In this document: piece after piece, positions 12,301 to 26,047 of the stretch
Layout of the letters: each line of letters opens with the position of its first letter
Position numbering within the stretch: the first letter of the stretch is position 1
Origin: Rhizopus sp. PT2906
Lineage: Eukaryota; Mucoromycota; Mucoromycetes; Mucorales; Rhizopodaceae
Assembly (NCBI GenBank): GCA_025529335.1
Contig: JAMYHX010000014.1
Coordinates: 1-64,000, forward strand
Length of the DNA: 64,000 nucleotides
Reading direction: 5' to 3'
Notes under the pieces: model-generated
What the model was told of the DNA's origin: nothing
Seen by the model: only the letters and a program-made list of their open reading frames with translations
Database searches by the model: none
Position numbers and translations under genes: made by a program

Positions 12301-15300
12301 ATGCAAGCTGTAAATAATAACCATGTTCAGTCAACGTTATTAACTTTACATGATGCTATTACCGATTCACCTGTCTATCGTTCCTCTTCTTTACATTTTG
12401 ACGAACAACTCGACTTGCTCGAAAAATGGTTGGATTCATTATCTAAATACATGAAGCAATACGCAGAGAAACTCAACAGTAAGATCAATGCTTACCTAAA
12501 CTCATCTAACCAAAAAAAAAATTTAGAATTCAACCTGGAAACAAACACGCTCTGTAAAAAGGTTATCCCAGTCGGTATCGACAGTATCATGATCGACCCA
12601 AATTTCACGGGAGCTGTCATCAAAAACTTTTCGGATGCTTTACAGACAAGTTTGGCGTTCAAGACTAAATTGGTAATGCAAATGATTTTAAATGGTGACT
12701 TTACTAAAGCTATACCTTAGGTTTCGGACCTTGAGGATAATTTTATTCAACCGCTTCAATCATTTGTGAAGGTACAGCTGAAGGAGTTTAAGGATTTTAA
12801 AAAGCAGTACGAAAAATGCTTGGAAAGATATGAAAGTCAGCTCTATAAATACGTCTCTCAAAGCAAGACAAAGGAAGCCTCGGCTTTACGAGAAGAGGCA
12901 TTTAGATTGTATGAGGCAAGAAAGGCATATGTGCGTATGTCTGGACAACACGTCGTTCGATTACTTCATTTTCGTTCCCTTCTAGAACACTTTCTTGTCG
13001 AAAAGTTCACCTTGGCCACTTTATATCACCTCAAGGACTTTGAAGGTGGTTCAGACTCTTGGTCAAGAATAGAGTCTAATCTAAGTTCCTGGAAACAATG
13101 GTTGCTTGATGATAAAGATACATGCAATTATCAGTTACATCATTTACAGCATAACCGAAATGTGTTGGAAAGCGATTATCTGAATATAATACGACCTCCT
13201 AGAGATTTAGATAAATACACGAGCGCGAGTCACAGTAATCGACATTCATTGGACTATACATCCAGCCTAACCACGACCAGTAGCCAAAAATGGGGGTATC
13301 TCTTTATGAGAACAACCCGTAACAATTGGATTCGACGTTGGTTCTTTTTGTATGATGGATGCTTTGGTAGCTGTTACATCTCAAACAGTCGATCAAAAGG
13401 AATGGTTGCGATTGGGGATCGTGTGTCTGTTCTGCTCTGCGACGTCAAGCCAATCACAGATATCGACCGACGATTTTGCTTTGAGGTCGTATGTGCTCAG
13501 CAGTAAGTTCATTGACTCTACATTTAAAGACAGTGATATGTAAATTATATATATATATATAGGCCGTCCTTCATGCTTCAGGCCGAAACAGAGGAAGAAA
13601 TGCGTGAATGGATCGGCGCATTTGAAAAATCAAAGCGACTGATGCTACAAAACGAACAATTGGATTTCAACAAGACGTCTGATATGGCGGATACAGCAGG
13701 TGCCAAGCCAAAGACAGCTATGCTCAGCGAGCAAGACGCATCTCATGGGAATGAACCAGAAAAACCATCGATCGTGTTATTGTCGAATGTGTCCGAAAAC
13801 GAAACGCTGTCCCAGTCAACGTCACTCACACCTCTTTTTGTTCGTGAAGCGGCTCATTCGAATACAACGACAACACAAAACATACATGTCGATTCGAACC
13901 CAACGCAATCTCCAAGCATGTCCACGACAACAGTGACAACAGTCAACGGTGCTACCAGTGTTGCCAATAACTCTTCATGGGGCATTCCTTGGGCGCTCGT
14001 GCCCAGCATGTTCCAGAGTAGTAGCAATGATGACATCGTGGGCGAATTACCGCCTACGTCTTCAACCACGTCTATCTCTGATGCAGAAGGAAACCAGATC
14101 GTATGGCCCATACGAACGGACGATGCGGCAGTGCCAAAAGTCGACCTCGTTGGGTACTCGGCAGATCTTGATGCTTCCAACAAAGAGCTCCGACAGCTGT
14201 TTGGCGGGGTGGGTCAACAAGAAGTTGTTTTGGCAGGTAAAGCAAACCCATACACACAAAACTGCTGTCATAACACTTTATAGCCTTTGTTGGTTTACTG
14301 AAAAAGAAGCCAAAGAAGACCATCGAGCAGATCCCTGAGCTTCCCATGTCACCTACTGCACCCAATCCATCTGTAGACCAGCTCGAGCAAGAGCTCAATG
14401 CTCAATTACCAACTACAGTAAAAGAACCCGTTTCGACTTTTGGATACTCATATACTGGTAAAGGATTTATTACCCAAGAGACATTTTGGTTCTATAGTTG
14501 CATGATGATGAACTGTGTCAACACTGTAAGTCTCCATTTTTGTTTCATATAGAAAAATTCACATCCTATGTATAGGTCGCAATTCGTTTGACAGACATCA
14601 AGGCAGTTCGAATCATTCGTGATACCTCCATCGCCAGTGACGGCACTAACTCTAACCGTGTTTTGGTCATTGACCTGGATCATACCGTGTCTGAGGAACC
14701 ATTGGTCTTTATACCATTGATGGATGACGTCGAGGTACTTCGTGAAAAGCTCCAATTTGCCATTGAAAACGCAAAATCATCCAAGGTATAAAAAAAAATA
14801 TATATATTTTCGCGCACACATTTATATATTTTTCATCTTCTTTTAGCCTGTACCTCTTCAAACGACATACGATGTTGTTCATTCGTTATCTGCTTCCAAG
14901 CTGAAAGGCAACAATCAAGTCAAGACCATCATCCGGTCTGCTGCAGAACCCCTTCCTTCAGCCAGCTCGAGCGCCGCGTCCTTGCCAGAGCTCTCGTCTG
15001 CTACAAGCAAGCCAACAGATACGAAAAAGAAGTCGTCAGCGCCTCGCAAGTTCTCGGCTCCTGTCAAGCCTAAATCGGGTGCACTGGCTGCTGCCATGAT
15101 GGCTGCCACAGTAGCAGGCGGTAGTGGGTTCTTTGAGGCACGAAAGGAGTTGCAAGAGGAGTATCAGAATATCCTAAAGTCCAAGAAATCGAAACCGGTT
15201 CTGAATAATGTTCCTGTAGAGGAGACGATACCAGTAGCAGATCAAGGCGAGAGTGTGGCTACTTCCAATAACGAAGGTGATGATGGTAAGGTTTATCTTT

Positions 15301-16754
15301 TTTTTTCTTCCTTTCTGGATACTGATTTCTATATAGCTCACGCTCCACCCAAGGACTTTAAAGCGCCTACTGGTCCTGTGAGCTGTGGATGTTCTAATCA
15401 TCTGGATAAGCTTGAATCAGAGGTAGAATTACCTGTGTCTGCTAAGCAGTTGTATTACCTGTTATTTGACGATGATAATCCAAACTATATCGACATTTGG
15501 GAAAAGAAAACGGTTGAAAATAAAAGCAAAAGTAAGCATTTTAAAAAAAAATGCGTGTATAGCAATGACTTATACAAATGCCATCTCTAGATTTGACCAT
15601 GACCAAGTGGGGCAAGGGCATTGATGGCAATTACGAACGCACACTCAAGTATATTATACCTGTAAATAACGCAATGGTGAAATTGAAGGAAGCAGAGGCA
15701 ATCGAGAAACAAGTGATTGAAAAAAAGGAAGATTATCTGTAAGTTATATACATATGTATAAAATGGCCTAAACTAAATTTTGTGTAGGTGTTATGTTGTC
15801 ATGACAACGACAAAAACGCCACAGCTACCTTATGCAGACGCCTTTGTACCTTACTTGAAGTACTGTATCACTTGGGTCAGCCAGGATCGTTGTAAATTAG
15901 CCTGCCATACAGGTGTCAAGTTTTTAAAGAATATTCTTGTGAAGGGTATTGTCAGCAAAGCTGCTATGAAGGGCATGTCTGAAAATCTAGAGATATTTGT
16001 GCCCATCGTCCAGAGCGAAGCCAAGAAACAGTTCCAACCTAAAGGTGCAGAAGTGTCAGATGCAGTTTCTTTAAAAAGAACAGGCACGATCAAGAGACAG
16101 CCTTCGACAACAGTCAATTCAGAAAAAGACAAGAAAGAGGGCTGGTATGAGCAGTATGTGGATCCTGTTATCCAGACCGTCCATGATACTGTTGATATGC
16201 TACCGTTTGCTGTAAAGGTATCAGTAGCCGCCATTGCCTTCATTTGGCTCTTGTACAGTTGGCTCTTTTCCTCTTCTCGACCTATTGAAAATACCAGTAG
16301 TCAGCATCAAGTTGTATCTCGTGCAGTGTACTTGAAGGATATTGATGAGGGCTTGATTAATGTAGATATCGGATCAGCTTTTGACGGTTCAGACAGGTAA
16401 AAAAAAAAGAAGAAAAAACGTCCCACATCTCATACTCTCTGTAGTTTCCGATTATTCCTCGAGTCAAAGTCGCGTAATAATACAATTCGATACCATTGGC
16501 ATAGCGCACGTCATCGACAGTTAGCCATGGACTTGCTCTTTAGTAGAGAACGTGTTGCCATGCTGCGGCATGACGCCTTGGTGCTTTTCCAACTTGTAAA
16601 TGAAGTGGATACACAGTTACTTGAGAACGAGTATATCAATTGGTTATTAGACGCTCGTTTGCAATGCCTTATGCCTGGAGCTGACTATGACGCACTTTAT
16701 TGTGAAGATGTACAACGTCAGCTCACTAAATTTCCAGTTAGATATATAAAATAA
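12301..16754 (+). CDS. SIP3: Sip3/Lam-type BAR-PH-VASt sterol-transfer protein
   Basis: Lam/Sip3 proteins sit at ER contact sites and move sterols through a StART-like VASt domain. Ten exons: 12301..12672, 12721..13502, 13563..14236, 14284..14525, 14576..14785, 14847..15285, 15337..15531, 15591..15738, 15788..16396 and 16445..16754 (1,326 aa, in phase). An N-terminal BAR-like coiled region covers about residues 1-260. A PH domain begins near 314 (WGYLFMRTTRNNWIRRWFF). A Ser/Thr-rich linker follows. The VASt domain (about 910-1085) includes ELPVSAKQLYYLLFDDDNP and a YLKYCITWVSQDRCKL stretch. One membrane helix lies near 1165-1185, followed by a 140-residue tail. An upstream in-frame ATG (12127) was rejected because the stretch between has promoter-like sequence. 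Confidence 0.85.
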
Positions 16755-16802
16755 AACAATTTTATTGTAAACTGCTATTTACACAAAATTTATACACACA
16801 TT

Positions 16803-18088
16803 TTACGCTGTCAGTACTTCTACGCCGTCTTCTGTAATAAGAATCTTTTCAAATATTAGATTAAAGTCCTCTTATTTTCCATGTCACTTACTGTATGTTC
16901 AAATTGTGCGCTTCTACCACCATCTATAGTAGATATGGTCCATTGATCTGGCCACATAATACCGGAAGCAGATCCCTGACATAACATCGGTTCCTATAGA
17001 TACCATATATATTAATTGTTGTATAAACATATAGTCTGTATACATACAATAGTAAAAATAGTGCCAGGAGTCATTAAGCCTTCTTCTTCATTCACTATAG
17101 CATATGATAAGTCATTTTCTATAAATGTACAGAAAGTGGATTACCATGATGTAAAATTAAAGGGTAGCAGTGAAATTCCTTGCCAATACCATGTCCAGAT
17201 AACTCATCTGATACAGAATAACCGTGTTTTGCTGCATGATCACTAGAGTGTATTTGAATAGAGTTAAAACAAAAAATTAACATTATGTAAAAAAGCAAGT
17301 TACCTGATGATACGACCAATCTCTTTATAAGGCACTTTTGGTCCGCATGCTTTGATGGCCATATCCAAGCACTCTCTTGTGCATTCAACCAGCGCCTTAC
17401 CTTGCTCATCCACATCTTTCCCGACCAAAAAAGTGGCAGAGGTATCACCATGGTATCCATTCAAGTAGACCTGACAATATTTAATATAAATCTTATTACA
17501 TCATGTCTACTTACAGTGACATCCACATTAATAATATCACCATCTCTCAGCTCTCTATCATCTGGTATTCCATGTGCGATCACGTTGTTAATTGATGTGC
17601 AAACACTCTTGGGAAATCCATTGTAGTTTAATGGGGATGGGTACGCATTATTTTCAATAATGGCTTCATGAAGGGCCTTATCGATGCTATCCGTAGTGAC
17701 TCCTGGCTGATTGGTATGTAAGTTTGTATATAAATAAATAAAAAGAGGAAGTGCTTACTTTACATAGTGTAGAACCCATCTCTAGGATCTCTTTTGCAAG
17801 CTTGCCTGCTTTTCGCATATGTGAAATGTCTATTTCTGTATTCACTGGGATACCAGAAGACCAGGTTGAGGAAGTACCAAGTTTGGCATAAGGTGGTAAA
17901 AGGATGTGATCAGGTACTTGTCTACGTTTCATTTGTCGAACATCGATGCTAGCTAATGAGCTTGGTCCAAGTCGTTGAAACGAGCCCCAACGATTAGCTA
18001 CTTTTGTGAGCCCTCGAGGGCTATTACAAGTGTATGTGGTGTGGAATGATCTAACCTGTGCAATTGGAATCCTTCTTAGTGAATTCAT
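16803..18088 (-). CDS. Mitochondrial type I methionine aminopeptidase
   Basis: Removes initiator methionine from proteins, here probably in mitochondria (MetAP1D-like). Seven exons: 17759..18088, 17515..17706, 17304..17470, 17145..17242, 17048..17118, 16892..16993 and 16803..16844 (333 aa). The N-terminus (MNSLRRIPIAQVRSFHTTYT) is basic and hydroxylated like a mitochondrial presequence. All metal ligands and catalytic residues are visible: His in VIAHGIPDD, Asp in GDIINVDVTVYLNGYHGDTS, His in SGHGIGKEFH, Glu in FTIEPM and Glu in ITEDGVEVLT. The divergent neighbour is the cyclase-like gene about 400 bp away, so the two probably share an upstream region. Confidence 0.9.
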
Positions 18089-18482
18089 GTAGAAAAAAAA
18101 AAATGTCATATCTGACGGTGATTTAATCTGTAAATTACCATTTTTGTACGGAGCACAACCTCCTTTGAGATAAACCTCAAAACCTGTCAAACAATAGTTT
18201 TTCCCTCCTCCTTCTTTTCGTTTACAGATGGTCACTATTTTCAATTTGATAAATAGATAACAAGTGAAAATGAAATCATAATAAAATAAGCCTATCAAAG
18301 AAACAAGCAGACGGTGAAACATCTGTAACGTCACTGTCCTGCTAAGCAAATCTGTTTTTGGAAACAGAAAACGAACTTTTTGCTCTATTTTTTCTTTTTC
18401 TTTTTTTTTCTTTTTTTTTTTTAAAAAGACTCCAAGATACAAACAAAAGAGAGAATAGAGATCGCTCGTAATTAACTTTGCA

Positions 18483-21400
18483 ATGCTAAATATTGCACCT
18501 TATATTGCCAAAGTAGGAAATGGATATTTTTAAATGTATATATAAAAAATCCCTTTCACTTATATTCATTAGTATGTAAGGTCATTGCATGCCAGATTTG
18601 ATAAACTACAGATTCCATTCAGTCAGTCTCAATTTGGCGTTGTGCTCATGGTTGATGTTGTTGGTATGTTCTTTTTATTTTTATAATATATATCAGAAAC
18701 TTACAATGATGTCTATTATTTTAGGTTTTAGTGCTGTAAGTTCTATATATAGGTATATAACAGTAAAATTTACTCTACATAGTTGACAACAATGGCTGCT
18801 GAGAAAGGAGAATCTGGGGCAGAAGCAGTTGCATTAGAAATAGGCTCTTATATGGGCGAAGTAAAATCTATCCATGAATTTGATCTCTTTCATATAGCTC
18901 ACACTTTTTATAGTGCATTGAAATCATTGAACATTTTGGCGGAGATGTTGTGAAGGTAAACGAGCGTGAGAATAAAGGCACACTTATTTACATTTACATT
19001 AGTTTTTGGGAGATGCAGTTTTAGTTAGCTTTCAAATACAGTCATTTGAGAATGATTTCACAACAAGCGAAGAAAGTGCCAAGGATAAAGAAACACGGCA
19101 ACGAAATGTACTTGTCAGAAAGGCAATTGAATGTGGACTACAATTACTGGCTAGATTATCTCATTATCGAGTCTACTTAACAGCAGAAGAGCGTACGAAA
19201 CATAGATCATCCGTCGGCATAGACCGTCGAACGAGAGATGATGATACCCAACCTTTCTTTTTGTTTGATGGCACTGGATCAACCAGCGAGCAATCGTCAA
19301 CAGGAGGCAGTTTATATCTAAATACAGCATTAGATATCGATTACACTTATGATGCAACCGCATTCAATTTCTGGCGTTGTATTCCAGCCATCTTTGGCAA
19401 AAATAGAAAGAATAAAGTTTATGCAACTGGGAGAAAAAACAGTGTGACAAGTGACACGACAAAGGATGAACCAGACGCTATTGACTTGGAGTTACACATA
19501 GCTTTATCATGCGGAGATATCACAAACGTAATCTTGGGTGATCTCCTTTCTTCAAGAGATAACGACATTACTGCACTACAAATAACAAAGAAGAAACAGC
19601 GATTTTCATACATCAGTGTCAATGGCAGTGAAAACCCATCTGATTACACCTTGGACTATACCGGACGATTAGAGTATGCCATCTGTGGACCAGCTGTTGA
19701 ATCACTAGAGGATGCTCTGAATGCTGCCAAAGCAGGTGAAATGTGTATTACTCCAGAAGCATACCAGTACTTTTTGAACCAATCTATCAGCCTTTCGTAT
19801 GAAAAACGAGGAGACTTTTATATCGTCAAAAGCATCGATTCTTCACCGCCAAGGAAAGGGAATAGACCCTATCCAGTCTCGGCCAAAGGAACCCATTCAA
19901 GTTATTTAGCTGATGCACCCGGCTTACTCAGTCGAGCAGATACGCTTCATATCGAACCACTTGTTGCGCGTACAAGGGACACATCCATCCTCGAACTATC
20001 ATCCGACCCAAATCCAAATTACTTAAAATATATCAATCGAAGTGCTCTTTATCGCCTTGAGCACAGTCCTGACGATAATTTCCCAGCTCAGTTCAGAGAT
20101 GCAACCATCATGTTTATTAGTCTAGGCAAACTCAACGTGGCTACTGCACACGGGCTTGAGCTAGCACAGAAAGCGGTCCATACAACCATTCGCACCTTGG
20201 TCAAGTACGAAGGCATCCTTCAGCAATTTGCCGTAGATGACAAAGGAGCCACTCTCTTGGCCGTCTTTGGCCTTCCTCCCTTATCGCATGAAAGAGAAGC
20301 GATCTTTGCAGCAAAGGCCGCTATAGAACTTCGCGACTGTTTTCTGGGTTTCCTTGATGATTTTGCCATCTCTCTTTCAACGGGTGTGATCTTCAACTCG
20401 GTCTTGCCTCAGGGAAACCCTTATAGACGTGACCCGGCCATCGCAGGCGACACGATCATCCTAGCCGTTCGTATGCTCAAGTTTCAGTTTGCAAAAAAGA
20501 ATATCGTATGCGACTTTGCTACAAAGCAACAGATCGGTAGGATGTGTGATTTTGAAGACTATGGGGAGAACTTTGTCAAGGGTAAGGTGAAGCCAATACA
20601 GATCTTTGGTATCCTACGATTTGCTGCTATCAAGAACAAACGGGCTTCGGCTCAAAGTCAAGAAAAGAACTCGGACTTTATTGGATACAAGTCAGAAATG
20701 ACCGAGGCGACCAAGTTTGTCAGTGACTGGACAGAGTCCCCGAATAATCATTTACTCGTGATCTCGGGCCCCTCAGGTGTGGGAAAGAGCTTTTTTTGCC
20801 ATACGCTCAGTAGAGCTGTACATTCGCCCGAGACTTTCTGTTGTTGGTCTTCGTCTACAGAAGGTAAGTGATTGAAATATGAATGAGTCAAGTATTCATG
20901 TGTCTTTGTAGTGGAGAAGAGCTCCAAGTATTATCTTGTAAAAAATATATTACTGGCTTTATTTGAAATCATAGACTCGCAGGACCTACCACCTAATCCT
21001 AAACGAAGATTATCCTACTTTACTGGCTCAACCCATCTCTATGATTCTGCCTATTCTCATGGCCTAGAAAGCTCAGACGTATCGTCATCGCCTTCTTCTA
21101 CTCCCCCATCACCAACGACACTTACGACCATCAAGGAAACACAACTGTCGAATGGTAACAACACATCCTATTTTTCTAGCTCAAGGCTCTCGCCTCCTGC
21201 AGAATTACATGGAGACGACATTCCAGAATGCGCTAATGAATTGGTTGAACAGATCACTCGATGCCTAAGAAAATGCGGCGAAGAAGAGGAGTTCTTACCG
21301 CTGTTCAAGGTTGTGTTCACCACCTTGGCCGATGTACCAGATAACAGGACGACACGACGACTGGATGTACGTGCACGAGATATACTTCTCACAGGAGTTA

Positions 21401-24046
21401 TCACGCGCATGATCCGTTATGTATCTGAACATACGAGTCTCGTGTTCATCTCTGACGATGTGCAATGTAAGTAACAAACTCAATGAATAGTGCTGTATTC
21501 ATCTAATGATATGTTAGGGGCCGATTCTGCATCTATTCGTTTGTTGCAACATATTCACGAACATTGTCAAAAGGTGTTGCTGGTTCTAGCCACTCGTCCT
21601 ATGAAGGACTATAATGTGACATTTATCAACAAGTTTAGAGCAACAGGTATTTCAAAGGAAATTCCCCTGAATGGTCTAGGCGCTGCAGAGATCGCCGAGA
21701 TTATCCTGCAGACATTCCAGACGACAAGCGTGAATAGTGTCAGTCCAGAGATTGTCTCGGTCATTCAGAAGCGAACTGCAGGAAACCCACTTTATGTCAA
21801 GTAGGTCTCAAAACTAAACAAGCATAATATGATCTAATCTATTTTTGAAACAGAAATATGGCAATTGTCCTAAAAGATTTTAATCATGTCACTGTGGTTG
21901 AGCATACATTAGTACCCAGCAGCACGCGCTTTGACTTGGAAGATCTGTTGGGAAACTTTGACTATAAGCGAATCATCAAGATGCAGTTTGATAGAGTAGA
22001 TAATAGTTTTCAAGAATTCTTGACAGTAAATTTAATCATGTAAACACTTTATAAAAATCTTACTCTTTATTAGGTAGCAAGCTGTTTAGATCAGTACTTT
22101 ACGATTAAAGAGGTTCAGTCGGTCATTAAAGAGAACAATACCGACTTCAAATATGCGGATGAAGAGGAAGTGCGACAAAAAATAGAAAGATACGATGTCT
22201 ATCACTTTATTCAAAGAGTCGATGACCAAGCGCACGAAACTGACGAAGACATCTACACGTTTACACACATTACTATTCCACAAAGTATATACGACATGGT
22301 ATCCTACGAGACGAGAATCTTGCTACATCGTCTCCTGGCCAAGTACTATGAAAACCAATTGACCAGAGAAAATTATACAAAGCTTTTACCCAAAGTGACT
22401 CGACATTACCTGCAAACGGATTACTTGGACAAACAGCTTTATTATCTGGAAGCATTAGCCGATCTAAACATGAAGTCCTTTTTGCTTCCAGAAGCTACGG
22501 GAAATCTTGAACGTATCGTCAAAATCCTGAACGAGAACACGGATTTGGCTGTACAGTTTGGCCGAATTCATCGTAGCGATATCTATCGACGACTGGGTAT
22601 ATGTTTTACAATGCGCACGAAATTAACTGAAGGAGAGCGGTACCTGTTCCAGGCCCTCGATTGTCTTGGCGAGTCTTGGCCGCAGAGCGAACCTGAATTC
22701 TTGTATAAGTTTTGGATAAACAAGATTTCACAGTTTAGACATAGGAAGATGCGCATATTCAGAAAATTTACCAAAGATATCAAAAAAGAAATCGGCAAGC
22801 GTGTGGTAGAAATTATGGTGCAGTTGTCCAACATATACTTTTATACTGGCAAAGGTAGGGCCTTTGTGTACACATGTCTTGTCGGACTGAATGCATGCGA
22901 GCGTCTGGAGGAGGTCGGACCGAGTTATACCCTGTTCTTGGCTAGAAATTCCATGTTGAGCTGGTTAAATGATGAAAAGGAACAAAGTATATTCTATATT
23001 ACGCAAGCGTTAAAGTACATGGATGATAAAAATGATGCTGATACCCTCACCATCTGCTCCCACTTGTGTTTTGCTGCTGGAAAGTTTAAAAACGCAAGAA
23101 TGTTGCTTTATCGATCCATTGAGGCCGTCAAGACGCTAGGCGTCATTACTGACTGTCAAGCTTTCTATCGATCGGCTGGACTGGTGATTACCATGCGTAT
23201 ATTCGAAGGCACACTTGATAACTCGCCTGAAGATTTACTCTTGCTCAAACAAATGGCAGATACAGCACATACAAATGGTGATTTTGAAGCAGAGATCTGG
23301 CTGGGCGTCTATCATGTTGGAAACGCGTTGATCGTCGATAGACTTCGTGATTGTGAGCCCTACGTGGCCCTTTTGGAGGCACATTTGAAGCAGACGGCTG
23401 ATTATAATCGAATTGCTATTCATGGCACATTGTTGTGTTATTATGCAAGATGTCGGAACTATGAAAATGCTCGTAAACATACCAAGTGCTTAGTGGTCAT
23501 TCTGCCTTTACTCACAGTAACACGTAAGTCTATTCCTATTAAACATAAATGAAACTAACAGTAAAACTAGCAAACATCTTTCCTATATTCGGTCTTATTT
23601 TCGCCACTATGGGACTTTATTCACTTATAGAAGACGAAAGAGTCGATTTTATATCCACCCATGACTCAAAGAACTACGATCGATTCATTGAAGGTGTAGC
23701 CAGACTGAACCATGCCTTCCAACAAGTCAAATTTTGGGAGTTCACACAGCCCTGTCTTTATCTGGCCAGAGCCTTACCCTATATTAGTACGGGCAGAACA
23801 GTCGAAGGCTTTACTGTACTGCAACATGGAGTACTTGAAATGCGATTTATTCAAGAAATTCGGTTCCTGAAAGCATTTTATTGGGCCAATCTCGGCAAGT
23901 ATGCATTTACTCCAGCTGATCGATTTGAATGGACCAAGAGAGCACAAAAGGACTTTGAGAGTCTCAAGATTGCCTCACATATCTATTGTAATCCAGATCC
24001 AGCGAATCTTTATTCTCGGGGTCGTCCAGCTGACTTGCGAGGATAA
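18483..24046 (+). CDS. Soluble adenylyl cyclase-like protein with ATPase and TPR regions
   Basis: Resembles ADCY10-type class III cyclases. Eleven exons: 18483..18512, 18573..18663, 18725..18735, 18783..18860, 18914..18955, 19003..20863, 20912..21466, 21518..21800, 21854..22025, 22074..23523 and 23562..24046 (1,685 aa, in phase). The first cyclase domain has metal-binding Asp in FGVVLMVDVVGFSALT and KFLGDAVLVSF. A second domain has VDDKGATLLAVFGLPPL. Walker A GPSGVGKS is near residue 672 and Walker B-like LVFISDDVQWAD near 880, then a long helical TPR-like region. Two oddities: an 11-nt exon encodes the FSA of the first catalytic motif, and the second domain reads GDTIILAVRM where active cyclases have Asn in GDxVNLAAR. 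Cyclase activity is therefore uncertain. The 5' end (exons 1-2) is the least certain part. Confidence 0.8.
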
Positions 24047-24734
24047 AAAAGTGTATATTATTTATTTGTCTCTTAATAATTTATAATAAAGCGCGTTTAG
24101 AAATTATTCGCACACAATTTAAAACCAATAGCAATTACACTTTTTGTTGATTATCAATCCTAGATACTGTGCCATCTATTTCATCAACAACAATATCCAC
24201 TACCACTACGGAACCGCTCCAATCTCCTTGGGTGATCTTCGACGTTGATATAGCCAATGTATTTGTCCGATACAAAGCTGAAGTCAAGCAGAAAGCAAGC
24301 AAAAATAAATTCAAACTAGAATCATCAATGAGTTATTGTCCCTGTCAGGTATCCTATTGCTCTGCCGAAGCAGCATAATACCTTCATGATGAGATTTATC
24401 ACCGAATCACAAATCAACGACGTATACAGCTTGCTTTTACATGAATGCCTGGACGTCAACAGTAACCGACCAGATAACGTGTATTTGAAGATGGCTCACA
24501 TTGCAGACGATCTTTATTCTAATTTAATAACTGATTTACTAATCATTTCTTTTTATGTCTCTTTTCTTTTTTTTGCTTTTGATGGGCTCTCTTTTATTAT
24601 TATTGTTTGTTGTCTAAAGTTATCATTTCTCTATTATTGTGCGAATAGTTTGTGAATAAAGTGCAAAGCGCGTATTTTTTAATTCACGCGTGTGTTTATT
24701 TCGTTTTTTTTTTTTTTTTTTTCCCTTAAATATT
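24047..24734. other. Spacer with two short unassigned ORFs
   Basis: Open frames at 24169-24378 (69 aa, Ser/Thr-rich start) and 24386-24655 (89 aa) lie in different frames. I recognise neither. They could be decayed coding sequence, or the 3' flank of the cyclase-like gene. A long T run at 24701-24722 precedes the next start codon. Confidence 0.3.
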
Positions 24735-26035
24735 ATGGTGACTGTAGACGAGACATTCATAAAGGGACAAGACTTTAAAAACAAGTTGGAAAGGTAGTTT
24801 TATATAAATCACAGTTTCAGATGTACTAAACGTGCATTATGTTGTATCTAGCTTAATTGACGAAAGCGACTTGAGGTAAAAGAGAAAGAAGCAAAAACGA
24901 TGAAAGAAAACTGACTTCCCTTATTATTGAAACAGTGTGCTTACACCAAAAGAGATCCGTCATAGTCTAGAAGAGCATTATGTAAGATCTACAGCATGAT
25001 TCATTTTCAGTGTCAATAATCATATATTCACACACTTAGGAATTAGAACCAAATACATTAAAACAAGATCCTTGGAAGAGCATGATTACAAACATGATTG
25101 ATGAATATATCTTGAAAAAACAATCAAATGAGACAAGTGTCAAAGAAGAAGAATCAAATCATTCTCTAAAACGCAAGCGTACAGCGGACTCGCCTGCTAT
25201 CACAGAAGAGGATGATGAGGAAATACCACAAAAGAAGAGAGTTAGAAAGACAAAGCAAGTTATTTCGAATAGTGATGAAGAGGATGACGACCAAGCTGAT
25301 GATATGGAAGAAGAAGAGGAGGAAAAGAAAGTTGTTAAAAAGAAATCTAAAAAGACAGTCGCTTCGACAAGAGTTAGTATAGATGGAGACATGTATCTAA
25401 ACACATTTGCTTACTCAAAATAGAAACCTGGGTCATCAAAAGATGAAGAGACGATCAAGAGGCTTAAGGGATTTATCAACAAGTGCGGTGTTCGCAAAGT
25501 GTGGTAAGGGATTATGTTTGAACAAGTACTTTTCACATGTAATAATCATAAAAAAACAAAATCAGGTCAAAAGAATTGGCAGGCTGCCGTTCAGCAAGAG
25601 CAGAAATTGAAAAATTAAAAGCTATCCTACAAGATCTCGGTGTTGAAGGTAGACCATCAATTGAAAAATGTGAGGCAATCAAGAGAGAAAGGGAGTTAAA
25701 GAAAGAGTTGGAGAGCTTGGATACCAGTCATATCTTGACAGAGGAAGAAGATAGTGGTAGAAGATCGAGAAGAAGGGCCGCATCACAACCAAAAAACTAC
25801 AAGTTGGATGAACCATCGGATGAAGAAGAAGAAGAGGAGGAGGAAGAAAATGAAGATGAAAATAATGCTAAAGAAACTGATGAAGAAAGTGCCGAGGAGA
25901 ATAATGAAGAGGATGAAGAAGAAGAGGATGAAGAGTCTGAGGTAATAAAAAATAAAAAAAAAGACACATAATAGAATATTTTACTTATGCTTTTGTGCTT
26001 AGGATGAATACAAAGAGCCTTCCGATAATGAATAA
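24735..26035 (+). CDS. DEK_C / HIRIP3-like acidic chromatin protein
   Basis: Probably a nuclear histone chaperone or chromatin factor. Seven exons: 24735..24793, 24852..24875, 24936..24981, 25040..25372, 25424..25503, 25566..25941 and 26003..26035 (316 aa, in phase). The N-terminal 65 residues (LTPKEIRHSLEEHYELEPN) look like a DEK_C/SWIB-like helical module. Basic and acidic stretches with KKKRVRK-like nuclear localisation clusters follow. Next is KRLKGFINKCGVRKVWSKEL, which with the AEIEKLKAILQDLGVEGRPS helix resembles the HIRIP3 conserved region. A long Glu/Asp tract comes last. Two exons are only 24 and 33 nt. The stop is 12 bp from the stop of the convergent GH47 gene. Confidence 0.7.
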
Positions 26036-26047
26036 TAAACGCACTCT

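Noticed and set aside
18589..18786. An apparent frameshift at the start of the cyclase-like gene, because MPDLINYRF resembles the human sAC N-terminus
   Set aside because: An upstream exon at 18483-18512 joined through a GT-AG intron to 18573 gives a continuous phase-correct frame into FGVVLMVDVVG, so no frameshift is needed.
24169..24655. Two ORFs as a real gene
   Set aside because: Different frames, no motif, low-complexity start and no good splice link between them.
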